Shown: positions 28,001 to 36,825 of the stretch, in pieces
How the letters are laid out: the number at the start of each line of letters is the position of its first letter
Position numbering within the stretch: position 1 is the stretch's first letter
Assembly: GCA_007692425.1 (NCBI GenBank)
Contig: RECG01000013.1
Location: forward strand, 1 to 64,000
Reading direction: 5' to 3'
DNA length: 64,000 nt
DNA from: Acholeplasmataceae bacterium
GTDB lineage: Bacteria; Bacillota_I; Bacilli_A; Acholeplasmatales; Acholeplasmataceae
Program-made: the position numbers and the translations under genes
The notes under the pieces: generated by a model
What the model was told of the DNA's origin: nothing
The model's database searches: none
Seen by the model: only the letters and a program-made list of their open reading frames with translations

Positions 28001-29800
28001 ATGAACAGACAAGCACTTTGGCATGAAGCCAAATCAGCATTCAGTTATGCATATGATGAAGACACCCTTCATCTGGTCTTGAGAACAGGTAAAAACGACC
28101 TTGATCGCGTGGTCCTTGTCCACGGCGATCCTTTTGACTGGTTTGATGGTGACAAGGGTGAACCCAAGTGGCGACATCAAAGCGAGACGATGACCAAACG
28201 TTATCAGACCCGGTGGTTTGATTTTTACTTTCTGGCCATCAAACCGCCTTATCTGCGCACCAAATATGCGTTCTTGCTTGAAAAAGACAATCAGACATAT
28301 GTCTACGGCGCCAAACAGCTCCGGTCACTTGATGAGCCTGAAGCGCTCTATGCCCATTATGACCTGAGCGAGTTCTTCAACTTTCCTTATCTCAACCATG
28401 AAGACCTGCATCATACACCTGCCTGGGTCAAGGAGACGGTCTGGTATCAGATTTTCACCGACCGTTTTTATCGTGTCGGACCCGAAGGTAAACTCAAATG
28501 GGGCACTTTGCCTGTCGCCAACCACCAGCTCTATGGCGGGAATTTGAAGGGCGTGACGGAAAAGCTTCCTTATTTGCATGACCTGGGGATCAACGGCATT
28601 TATTTCACGCCTTTGTTCAAAGCACCCACCGCGCACAAATACGACACGACCGATTATTTTCAGATTGATCCCCAATTCGGTTCTAACGACGACTTCAAAC
28701 ATTTAGTCGAAGAGGCCCATCGACTAGGCATCAAAGTCATGCTGGACGGCGTGTTTAATCATGCCGGATTCGACCATCCTTATTTCCAGGACGTCATCGC
28801 CAACGGGGCTGACAGCCCTTATGCCGGCTGTTTTTTCATCGATCGTCACCCGGTCGTCAGTTTTCCTTTGGACAAACAAGGCAGACCAGCCAGGCACCAC
28901 AGCCGCGCGCTTCCCTTCAAAACGTTTGCGTTCACCCCGCATATGCCCAAATGGAACACGGCCGATCCGCTGGCCGAAAAGCATCTGCTCGACTGCATCA
29001 CCTACTGGATTGAACAGTATGATATCGATGGTTGGCGACTCGATGTCTCAAACGAAATCAGCCATGATTTCTTAAGACAGGTCAAGAAAGCCAGCCGCAA
29101 AGCCAAGCCCGACACGTTCATTCTCGGTGAGAACTGGGATGCCGCCATGCCCTGGCTGCAGGGTGATCAGTTGGATTCGGTCATGAATTATGACCTGGCC
29201 TATCCGCTTTGGCGATATTTTGAACAACTCATTGATTTGGAAACATTCAAGGACATGGTGACGACTTATCTCGCCATGACACCGAAAAACGTCATGGCCA
29301 ACATGTTCAACCTGGTCGGTTGTCATGACACGATTCGCATCAAACGCCGTTTCAAGGATGATGCAAGACGGGTGCGTCTGGCTTATCTGTTCATGTTTTT
29401 GTCAGCCGGTGCACCGAACATCTATTATGGTGATGAAGTCGGTTTGACCGGTGATCAGGATCCCGACAACCGTCGTTGCATGCCTTGGGAGGCGTCCGCT
29501 CAAGATCTTGATTTCAAAGCCTTTGTCAAAGAACTCATCAGATTGCGTCAAACCCATGCTTCTTTCAGAGACAGTGATGTCCGTTTCATCGATGCCGATG
29601 TCCTGGTGTTTAAAAAACAGGCCGACCATGATCGCATCCTCGTCATCATGAATGTTGGCAAGGCCTGCCGGACGACCTTGCCGAAGGCGGTCCATGGCAC
29701 CTATGTCGACTTGTTCAATCGACAAACCATTGTACTTGATGATACAATAAAGTTGGCTGATTACCAATATCTTGTCTTGCAAAAGGAGGATGCCTCATGA
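28001..29800 (+). CDS. Neopullulanase / cyclomaltodextrinase / maltogenic amylase (GH13_20)
   Basis: 599 aa. An N-terminal CBM34-like domain (about 1-125; AYDEDTLHLVLRTGKNDLDRV) is the family hallmark and usually mediates dimers. The (beta/alpha)8 barrel has GWRLDVSNE (nucleophile Asp), ILGENWD (acid/base Glu) and VGCHDT (His-Asp). It is cytosolic, with no signal peptide, and probably cleaves cyclodextrins, pullulan or maltodextrins that have been imported. It overlaps the lacI-type gene by four bases. The leader before the ATG is very short. Confidence 0.9.
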   Translation: MNRQALWHEAKSAFSYAYDEDTLHLVLRTGKNDLDRVVLVHGDPFDWFDGDKGEPKWRHQSETMTKRYQTRWFDFYFLAIKPPYLRTKYAFLLEKDNQTYVYGAKQLRSLDEPEALYAHYDLSEFFNFPYLNHEDLHHTPAWVKETVWYQIFTDRFYRVGPEGKLKWGTLPVANHQLYGGNLKGVTEKLPYLHDLGINGIYFTPLFKAPTAHKYDTTDYFQIDPQFGSNDDFKHLVEEAHRLGIKVMLDGVFNHAGFDHPYFQDVIANGADSPYAGCFFIDRHPVVSFPLDKQGRPARHHSRALPFKTFAFTPHMPKWNTADPLAEKHLLDCITYWIEQYDIDGWRLDVSNEISHDFLRQVKKASRKAKPDTFILGENWDAAMPWLQGDQLDSVMNYDLAYPLWRYFEQLIDLETFKDMVTTYLAMTPKNVMANMFNLVGCHDTIRIKRRFKDDARRVRLAYLFMFLSAGAPNIYYGDEVGLTGDQDPDNRRCMPWEASAQDLDFKAFVKELIRLRQTHASFRDSDVRFIDADVLVFKKQADHDRILVIMNVGKACRTTLPKAVHGTYVDLFNRQTIVLDDTIKLADYQYLVLQKEDAS

Positions 29801-30768
29801 AACCGACCATTCGTGATGTCGCCAAAAAGGCGAACGTCAGCGTGTCAACCGTCTCCCGTGTCATCAACCAAAAAGGTTATGTCCATGAGGAAACCAAGGA
29901 TCTTGTTAACAAGACCATTGAGGAACTGGGCTTCATACCCAATCAACTGGCGCGCAGCCTGACGAGCCGGAGTTCACGTATCATCGGCGTCATCGTCCCG
30001 CATATCGGACCGTCTTTTTATGGCGACCTGCTGGAAGGCATCGAATCCCAGGCATCCGCCTACGGATACAAGATCATGTTTTGCCATACCCAGGATGACC
30101 CCGTCAGGGAACTTGAGTACTTGAAGTTCTTCGAACAATACAACATCGAAGGGCTGATCATTGCCTCGAACTTCTCGAACCGGGACAAACTGGCCGACCT
30201 TGAGATTCCTTTGATTACCGTGGATCATATTTTGGATGAAAACATTCCTTCCATCACTTCTGACAACGTCAAAGGGGGCGGCTTGGCGGCGCAGCGATTG
30301 ATTAAAGGGGGCGCGAAGCATATCCTTGTTTTCCGCGGTCCTTCGTTTTTGTTGACCACCATGGAACGGACGATCGGCTTTTTGACCGAGTTGAAGAAAC
30401 ACAAGCTCTATGCCGATATCTTCGACTTGGACCTGATCAGCCCGGACGCCGGGCTGATTGAGGAAATTCTGACCAACAACCCTCAGGTCGACAGCATTTT
30501 TGCGTTTTCTGACACCTTGGCGCTGGTCATCTTGAACACCTTGAAGAAACTGGGTCGGCGCGTGCCTGAAGATGTCCAGTTGATTGGTTACGACAACACA
30601 CCGTTTTGTGAGTGGACGACACCGTCGATCACGACCATCCACCAGTCAATCAATTTCATGGGCAAGCAATCGTTTATCAATCTGACCCGTCTGATCCGGG
30701 ATGTCGAACTTGAAGCGCTACATGACATCATCGATGTCCATCTGGTCGAACGTGATTCAACCAAGTAA
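29797..30768 (+). CDS. LacI family transcriptional regulator (MalR-like)
   Basis: 323 aa. The N-terminal LacI helix-turn-helix (TIRDVAKKANVSVSTVSRVINQKGYV, 4-29) and hinge helix are followed by a periplasmic-binding-protein-like effector domain (about 62-320). Coupled to the neopullulanase gene, it most likely senses a maltodextrin and controls the glucan genes. Candidate operators are at 27942, 45823, 45851 and 51698. A CcpA-type role cannot be excluded from sequence alone. Confidence 0.88.
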   Translation: MKPTIRDVAKKANVSVSTVSRVINQKGYVHEETKDLVNKTIEELGFIPNQLARSLTSRSSRIIGVIVPHIGPSFYGDLLEGIESQASAYGYKIMFCHTQDDPVRELEYLKFFEQYNIEGLIIASNFSNRDKLADLEIPLITVDHILDENIPSITSDNVKGGGLAAQRLIKGGAKHILVFRGPSFLLTTMERTIGFLTELKKHKLYADIFDLDLISPDAGLIEEILTNNPQVDSIFAFSDTLALVILNTLKKLGRRVPEDVQLIGYDNTPFCEWTTPSITTIHQSINFMGKQSFINLTRLIRDVELEALHDIIDVHLVERDSTK

Positions 30769-30788
30769 CCCTTGTTTCACACACATGC

Positions 30789-30821
30789 ATGAAAAACCGC
30801 CAAATTCGATTGGCGGTTTTT
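30789..30821. terminator. Terminator between lacI-type gene and EFR1 gene
   Basis: AAAAACCGCCAA-ATTCGA-TTGGCGGTTTTT, symmetrical, with A and T runs; serves both convergent genes. Confidence 0.85.
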
Positions 30822-31632
30822 ATTCAAGATGATGACGGCTGACATCACGGATGTCGAAGTCTGGTGTGGGACCCTGATAAGGTCTGATGACAGTTGTCCG
30901 TTTGGCGAAATGGATGGCTTGGACAGGACAGTGATTGACACAGCGGTAACAAAGATAACATTGATCAGCTGCTTTTGCATGTTCATCGACCATGGTGAGA
31001 TTACCGCTGGGACAAAGGTCGACACACAGGCTGCAGCCGATGCAAGTCTGATCGATGATCAAAGCCCCTTTGGAGACCTCCCGGCCACGCCTGAAGGGAA
31101 TGCGCTGAACAAGTCCTAGCAACAAGGAAAAAATGGTTTCTCCTTTGCGGATCCGTTTGTCTGCCAAAATGGCGGATGCAAAGCGTCTGGTCTTGCGGAC
31201 GACCTTGCGGGTCAAGCGGTCCGGTTTCATCGGTTTCACCCAACGGACAATCCGGTAATCGGTGATGTTGTTCGGCATGTTGACATGTGCCAGTTGGCGG
31301 ACGATGAAACCTTTTTTGCGTAGTGCTTTCGCGCCGAGGGCGGCACCGTCACCGGAATACATCATCTGCGTGCAATAGACAAAGGCTCGCTTATCTTGAT
31401 GTCTATCAAGGTTTTCAATCAAGGTCATGACCGGCTCTGGAAAATCGGATCCATAGATGGGATAACCCAGGCCGATGATGTCGGCACTTTCGATGGCGGC
31501 ATGTGCATCCGTCAAGGCTTCGATGCTGAGTACGTCACATGACGCACCTTGTGCTTGAAAAGCCTGTTGAAGATGACTGGCGACAAACCAGGTATTGCCT
31601 GTTCCTGAAAACTGGAAGATGACAATCTTCAT
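30820..31632 (-). CDS. EFR1-type flavodoxin-ferredoxin fusion protein
   Basis: 270 aa. The N-terminal flavodoxin-like domain (about 1-160) has the FMN loop FSGTGNT (8-14). Two 4Fe-4S clusters follow: CIGCSLCVDLCP (about 196-207) and CYLCYRCVNHCP (about 226-237). It is expected to be a cytosolic electron carrier; no partner is identified. It lies 60 bases after glgB on the same strand, so it may be read from the glycogen operon or from a weak promoter in that gap. Confidence 0.88.
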   Translation of the reverse strand: MKIVIFQFSGTGNTWFVASHLQQAFQAQGASCDVLSIEALTDAHAAIESADIIGLGYPIYGSDFPEPVMTLIENLDRHQDKRAFVYCTQMMYSGDGAALGAKALRKKGFIVRQLAHVNMPNNITDYRIVRWVKPMKPDRLTRKVVRKTRRFASAILADKRIRKGETIFSLLLGLVQRIPFRRGREVSKGALIIDQTCIGCSLCVDLCPSGNLTMVDEHAKAADQCYLCYRCVNHCPVQAIHFAKRTTVIRPYQGPTPDFDIRDVSRHHLE

Positions 31633-31692
31633 CAGCCGCTCCTTTCATATCATCATGCAAAGTCAGTCAAGGGTAGTTCATGTTGTTTTCGA

Positions 31693-33546
31693 CTACTTGT
31701 TTCCTTGATAGCAAAGGATCAAGCCCGCCAATGGTCCCAGCTTGACCTTGAGATGTTGATCATGCTGTTGACGTTTTTCAGCGATCGTTTCAAGCGGGAC
31801 GCCATTGTATTGTCCGCTACCGAAATAAATGGTTTTGTCGGAGTTCAATATTTCTTCATACGCACCTGGATACGGGACGCCGATGTCATAAGTCTGATGG
31901 ACATTAGGCGTCATGTTCAAGACCACGACCAAGGTCTCTTTGTCGCTTTCACGGCAATAGGCAAAGACACTCTGATTGGCGTCATCGACAACCGACCATT
32001 GAAAGGTGCGGGGGTGGTGGTCATCACGGAAAAGGGCATCGTGATGCCGATATACACCGGCAAGGTCTTTAAAGAAACGATTGGCCTGCTGATGGGCCGG
32101 ATAGTCAAACAAATGCCAGTCCAATTCCGATTCAAAAGCCCATTCACTGAATGAGGCGAACTCTTGACCCATGAATAAGAGCTTCTTGCCGGGATGGGTC
32201 ATCCATAGTGTCAGGAGAAGGCGCCATTGGGCCAGTTTCTGGAAATAGTCACCGGGCATCTTGTTGACCAGGCTGCCTTTCATGTGGACGACTTCGTCGT
32301 GTGAGAAGGGTAAGATGAATTGTTCGTTGAACGCATACACCAGACCGAAAGTGATCTTGTCATGATGGTATTTGCGATGGAGTGGATCTTCCTTGAAATA
32401 TTTAAGGACATCATTCATGAATCCCATGTTCCATTTATAGTTGAACCCGACGCCACCGTCGCTGATCGGATGGGTGACCTGGGGGTAGTCGGTTGAATCT
32501 TCAGCCATGAACAGCACCCGGTCATCCTTGCCAAACAGATGGTAGGACAGCTGACGCAGGAAGTTGATGGCCTCATGATTGACACCGACACTGCGGTCGC
32601 CCAGATAATAGATCAGGTTGGAAACAGCATCAATGCGATAGCCGTCGACATGAAAGACATCCATCCAGAATGTCAGCGCTGACAGCATGAAGCTGCGGGC
32701 GATGCCCTTGCCGAAATCAAGATTGTTGGTGCCCCATGTGACATTCTCGCGACGATGCTGGTCGTCAAACTCATAGAGCGGCGTGCCATCAAAATAGGAT
32801 AGGCCGTGGGCATCCTTGCAGATGTGTCCGAGCACCCAGTCCATGATGATGCCGATGCCTTCAGCATGCATGCGGTCGATAAAGTACATCAAATCTTTGG
32901 GAACACCATACCTTGAGGTGGCGGCGAAATAACCTGTGCCCTGATAACCCCACGATGCATCGAGCGGATACTCATAGACCGGCATGAGTTCGACATGGGT
33001 GAAACCCTGGTCCTTGACATAGGCGATCAGTTCATCGACGATCTCGTTGTATGTTTTGAAAGCACCGTACTTGTGACGCCATGAGCCGAGATGGACCTCA
33101 TAGATGAGCATCGGTTCTTGGTAAACTTTCTGCTTCTTTTCAAACCAAGGCTGATCACGCCACTCATAGTGATCGATGTCATAGACCTTGGATGCGGTCC
33201 CTGGACGCTCTTCGGCAAAAAAAGCAAACGGATCGGCCTTGTACAGCACCGTTCCGGCATGGGTGTGGATTTCGTATTTGTAGGTCGTCCATTCCAGATT
33301 CTCGGGGATGATGATCCGCCAGACGCCCTGATGGTGAATCTTGGTCAGGACATGCCTCCAACCTTCGTAGTTGTTATGGCTGGAAATAAGACGGACTTCC
33401 TTGGCATTCGGGGCATAAACGGTAAAACGCGTGGCAACAATCACGCCCGCTTCATCTTTGATCAGATGGGCGCCCAGCCACGTATGGAGATGGTCGGAGC
33501 GGCCAAGTAAAAAATCATTGACCTCATGATCGCTCACATATTGCAT
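31693..33546 (-). CDS. glgB: 1,4-alpha-glucan branching enzyme (GH13_9)
   Basis: 617 aa from the ATG at 33546 (GGAAGTGAACGG upstream). An N-terminal CBM48 domain (about 20-115), then the barrel with VDGYRIDAVSN (nucleophile), LFMAEDST (acid/base) and PFSHDEVVH (His-Asp). It introduces alpha-1,6 branches in glycogen. It is last of the glgP-GH13-pulA-glgB operon, four bases after pulA. No glgA or glgC is in the window, so the source of its linear chains is open. Confidence 0.95.
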   Translation of the reverse strand: MQYVSDHEVNDFLLGRSDHLHTWLGAHLIKDEAGVIVATRFTVYAPNAKEVRLISSHNNYEGWRHVLTKIHHQGVWRIIIPENLEWTTYKYEIHTHAGTVLYKADPFAFFAEERPGTASKVYDIDHYEWRDQPWFEKKQKVYQEPMLIYEVHLGSWRHKYGAFKTYNEIVDELIAYVKDQGFTHVELMPVYEYPLDASWGYQGTGYFAATSRYGVPKDLMYFIDRMHAEGIGIIMDWVLGHICKDAHGLSYFDGTPLYEFDDQHRRENVTWGTNNLDFGKGIARSFMLSALTFWMDVFHVDGYRIDAVSNLIYYLGDRSVGVNHEAINFLRQLSYHLFGKDDRVLFMAEDSTDYPQVTHPISDGGVGFNYKWNMGFMNDVLKYFKEDPLHRKYHHDKITFGLVYAFNEQFILPFSHDEVVHMKGSLVNKMPGDYFQKLAQWRLLLTLWMTHPGKKLLFMGQEFASFSEWAFESELDWHLFDYPAHQQANRFFKDLAGVYRHHDALFRDDHHPRTFQWSVVDDANQSVFAYCRESDKETLVVVLNMTPNVHQTYDIGVPYPGAYEEILNSDKTIYFGSGQYNGVPLETIAEKRQQHDQHLKVKLGPLAGLILCYQGNK

Positions 33547-33550
33547 CCGT

Positions 33551-35521
33551 TCACTTCCGTCCTTTGATGATCTGGATGATGTAGACACCCGGTTGGTCGA
33601 CGATGAGGACATTGTCTTCGACCAACGCTTTTTGTGAGGCGAAGATCAGACGTCCTTGGTCCAGGGCGATCCGCTCCAGGCCTTGACCGGGTTTAAGATG
33701 ATGGATTAAGATCTCTCTGCCGTTTTCAAGCGTGTAGCACAGGTTATCACCTTGGCGTTCGATGGTCGCTTTTTGGGCGTAATCCGTTTGATGATAGACC
33801 TTGTGTGCTTTTCTGATACGCAATAGTTGTTTGAGTTTCTTGACAGCCGGATCCTTTGGTTTCCAGTGAATCTGATTGATGGCATCGGGGCTGTCATAAC
33901 TGTTCTCGACGCCTTTCTTGCTGCGGTAGACCTCTTGGCCGGCGTGATAAAAAGGGATGCCTTGGGCGATGGCGATGAGATGATTGGCAAAATCTTGACA
34001 TGTTTTGAACGTAGGGTTTTCATAACCACAACCTAGAAGCATTTTATCATAAAAGGTCAGATTATCGTGACATTCCACGTAATTGATGCTTTGCCCCGGG
34101 GATGTGAACAAGTTCGGAGAGCCGAGTAGCGACTGCATCGCAGCATGCGAAAGATGGCGGTTACCCATCGCATAACCCAGACCAGGGCCATGCAGCTCAC
34201 CCTTGATTGCGTGCCGAAAATGATCGTTGAAAAAAGCATAACCGGGCATTTGTGCCTGGTTGGCCATGTTGCTGCGCTGACGATACGGCACTTCGGTCTG
34301 CATGTTCCATCCTTCGCCATACAACATGATGGTAGGGTTGACGTCACGCAAGCGGGTTTCGATCATGGTCATGGTCTCAAGGTCCATCAGACCCATCAGG
34401 TCGAAACGGAACCCGTCGATCTGGAAGCGGTGGACCCAATGCAAGAGATTATCGATGATCAGGCGACGGACCATGTAACGCCTGGTTTCGATGTCGTTGC
34501 CGCAAAACGAGGCATCCGTCATCTTGTGTCGGGCATCATGCCGGTAGAAATAGCCGGGGACAAGATGATCATAAGGAAAGGTCCTGAACTGGTAGACATG
34601 GTTGAAGACGACATCCATATTGATGCCCAGACCGATGCGATGCGCCTCGTTGATGACGGTTTTGAAACTGTTGATGCGGGCATACGGGTCATCCGGATCA
34701 GCGCTGTACCAGCCTTCGACCGAGAAAAAACGACTCGGGTTGTAACCCCAGTTGTAAAGGGCCGTCTTGTCATGGTCATCGACACCTTCAAAATCAAAGA
34801 CGGGCAGGAGTTGCAGATGAGTCATGCCGAGTTTCTTGACATACGACAAGACGGATCCGCCTAAAAGACCGCTCTTTTCGACCAGGCCTTCGAACAGGCC
34901 TTTTGAAGGCACGTCAAGGTTGATCGAAAGGTCACGGACATGTCCCTCATAGATGACGGCATCGACATGACGTTTGATACGGGCAGGACCAGGTGTGACC
35001 GGAAAGGTTTTGTTCCAGTCGATGACATAGGTCCGGTTGTCGTGACCGCTGGCATCCGCATAGGGATCCGTGACATCACGGTACGTGTCAACCAATCGGA
35101 CACGGTAGTGATAAGGTTTGCCTTCATGGTCTCCTTGAATGGCTGTTTTCCATACCGGCTTCTCATAGGTCATATCATGTTCAACACCATCAAGGACCAC
35201 CTTGACGTCCTTGGCGACGGGTGTAAACAAGGTGAATGTCGTCTTGTTCTTCTCATATTGACAACCCAAGGGGCCGTCATAACGAAACATGGTATCGAAA
35301 GCGGTTGTCAAGGTGATGATGCCGATTTCGAGGGGATAAGATTGATGATTGATGACAATCTGGTCATCGAGATGCAACCGGATTGGCACCTTTGTGCTGA
35401 AAAACTGGTTGAACTCTTCATTTTTCAACCAGTTGACTTCATTGTTTTCCAATTGAATGTCGTGAATGTAGACATCACTTTCGATCCGGATCAGTTGAAA
35501 ACCATCAATAAAGGCCCTCAT
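33551..35521 (-). CDS. pulA: Type I pullulanase, cytosolic (GH13_14)
   Basis: 656 aa, no signal peptide and no CBM41. An N-terminal domain and a CBM48-like domain (about 90-170) precede the barrel, which carries the pullulanase signature YNWGYNPSRFF (about 256). DGFRFDLMG holds the nucleophile, MLYGEGWNM the acid/base, and VECHDNLTF the His-Asp. It cuts alpha-1,6 branches of imported or stored glucan, complementing phosphorylase. It overlaps the GH13 gene by four bases and is followed by glgB. Confidence 0.94.
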   Translation of the reverse strand: MRAFIDGFQLIRIESDVYIHDIQLENNEVNWLKNEEFNQFFSTKVPIRLHLDDQIVINHQSYPLEIGIITLTTAFDTMFRYDGPLGCQYEKNKTTFTLFTPVAKDVKVVLDGVEHDMTYEKPVWKTAIQGDHEGKPYHYRVRLVDTYRDVTDPYADASGHDNRTYVIDWNKTFPVTPGPARIKRHVDAVIYEGHVRDLSINLDVPSKGLFEGLVEKSGLLGGSVLSYVKKLGMTHLQLLPVFDFEGVDDHDKTALYNWGYNPSRFFSVEGWYSADPDDPYARINSFKTVINEAHRIGLGINMDVVFNHVYQFRTFPYDHLVPGYFYRHDARHKMTDASFCGNDIETRRYMVRRLIIDNLLHWVHRFQIDGFRFDLMGLMDLETMTMIETRLRDVNPTIMLYGEGWNMQTEVPYRQRSNMANQAQMPGYAFFNDHFRHAIKGELHGPGLGYAMGNRHLSHAAMQSLLGSPNLFTSPGQSINYVECHDNLTFYDKMLLGCGYENPTFKTCQDFANHLIAIAQGIPFYHAGQEVYRSKKGVENSYDSPDAINQIHWKPKDPAVKKLKQLLRIRKAHKVYHQTDYAQKATIERQGDNLCYTLENGREILIHHLKPGQGLERIALDQGRLIFASQKALVEDNVLIVDQPGVYIIQIIKGRK

Positions 35522-36810
35522 ATGCGTTGACTCCGGTCGGTATCGATGATGATTGGTTCATGGCCGGGCTTGATCTTGCCCGCTTCAACATTGATCGTCT
35601 GATCATTGATGATGTTGACATAGGCGCCGTCTGCCAGTGGCACGTCAACATCTTTTTTGTTTTCAAGATTGAAAATACCGACCAAAAACTGCTGCGCATC
35701 GGTATATGACAAGACCGCGGCATCCTCGGCATGATGCATGGCATAGTTGCCATGCACGAAAATGGGCATCTTCTTGATGCGGGCCAGTCTGGTAATCAAA
35801 GGTTCGATCGATTGGTCGGGCTGCCAAGGCACGGGGTCATACTCAAAAAGGTCAGGTCTTGTCTTGATGGCATGCTCTTGCCCGGCATACAGCAAGACCG
35901 GTCCCTTGATGAAAAAATTGAGGGCGGTCATTTGAATCAAATGGGCATGGTCACGGACACGGCTGCGCAAGCGTTCTTGATCGTGGTTTTCAAAACTTCT
36001 GAGCTTGACATAGTTTTTGGGATACACGACTTCCTGCCTGAAGATTTCTTCAAGCCATCTGGAAAGTTGTTTGCCGTTGTTGAGATAAGCGACCATGAAA
36101 TCAAAGATGTCATAATCGTAGCAAATATCAAAGACATCATACATGGTGCTGTCACTTTCACAATCAAAGCCCATGTCACGCAAATATTTGATGAAACTGA
36201 ATTGAACGGACTCGGTCAACCAGATCAAGCCCGGTTTGACGGCATCAACCTTTTGACGGGCCTCATGCCAGAAATCAATCGGCAGGAGCGGGGCGACATC
36301 ACAGCGAAAACCATCAACCATGCCGGCCCAGTAGACCAAGACGTCGATCAGATAATCCCAGACGAGTCGTTGGCGGAAATCAAGATCGGTGATATCACTC
36401 CATTCACCGACACGATTGGCAAATCCGCCTTGTTCATCCTTGACATACCATTCGGGATGTGTTTTGACCAGCACGGCATCACGGGCGGTATGGTTGAAGA
36501 CGATGTCGATCATCACTTTCATGTCGCGCTTGTGGGCTTCCGTCACCAGACGCTTGAAGTCATCAAGCGTGCCGTAATCCTCATGGATGGCATAATAGTC
36601 GACAATCGAGTAGGGACTGCCGACCGAGCCTTTGCGTGCTTGCTTGCCGATGGGATGAACCGGCAACAAATAAAGGACATCGACACCCATGGCACGCATG
36701 CGGTCGAAATCCTTGATGACACCGTTAAAATCACGGCTGGGACTGTGCTGTCTGGGAAACACCTGATAAAAGAGGGTGGACCTCAAATGAGTGTCTGTTT
36801 GTCTGGCCAT
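35518..36810 (-). CDS. GH13 alpha-amylase family protein, cytosolic, specificity unclear
   Basis: 430 aa, a compact barrel. It begins with TLFYQVFPRQHSPSRDFNGVIKDFDRMRAMGVDVLYLLPV. The nucleophile is in DGFRCDVAP, the acid/base in WLTESVQ and the His-Asp in FENHDQER, so it should be active. No signal peptide and no carbohydrate-binding module. It lies between glgP and pulA, which points to maltodextrin or glycogen trimming, but I cannot name its substrate. The start at 36810 is chosen for AGGAGTGTTGATC. Confidence 0.8.
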   Translation of the reverse strand: MARQTDTHLRSTLFYQVFPRQHSPSRDFNGVIKDFDRMRAMGVDVLYLLPVHPIGKQARKGSVGSPYSIVDYYAIHEDYGTLDDFKRLVTEAHKRDMKVMIDIVFNHTARDAVLVKTHPEWYVKDEQGGFANRVGEWSDITDLDFRQRLVWDYLIDVLVYWAGMVDGFRCDVAPLLPIDFWHEARQKVDAVKPGLIWLTESVQFSFIKYLRDMGFDCESDSTMYDVFDICYDYDIFDFMVAYLNNGKQLSRWLEEIFRQEVVYPKNYVKLRSFENHDQERLRSRVRDHAHLIQMTALNFFIKGPVLLYAGQEHAIKTRPDLFEYDPVPWQPDQSIEPLITRLARIKKMPIFVHGNYAMHHAEDAAVLSYTDAQQFLVGIFNLENKKDVDVPLADGAYVNIINDQTINVEAGKIKPGHEPIIIDTDRSQRI

Positions 36811-36825
36811 GATCAACACTCCTTT

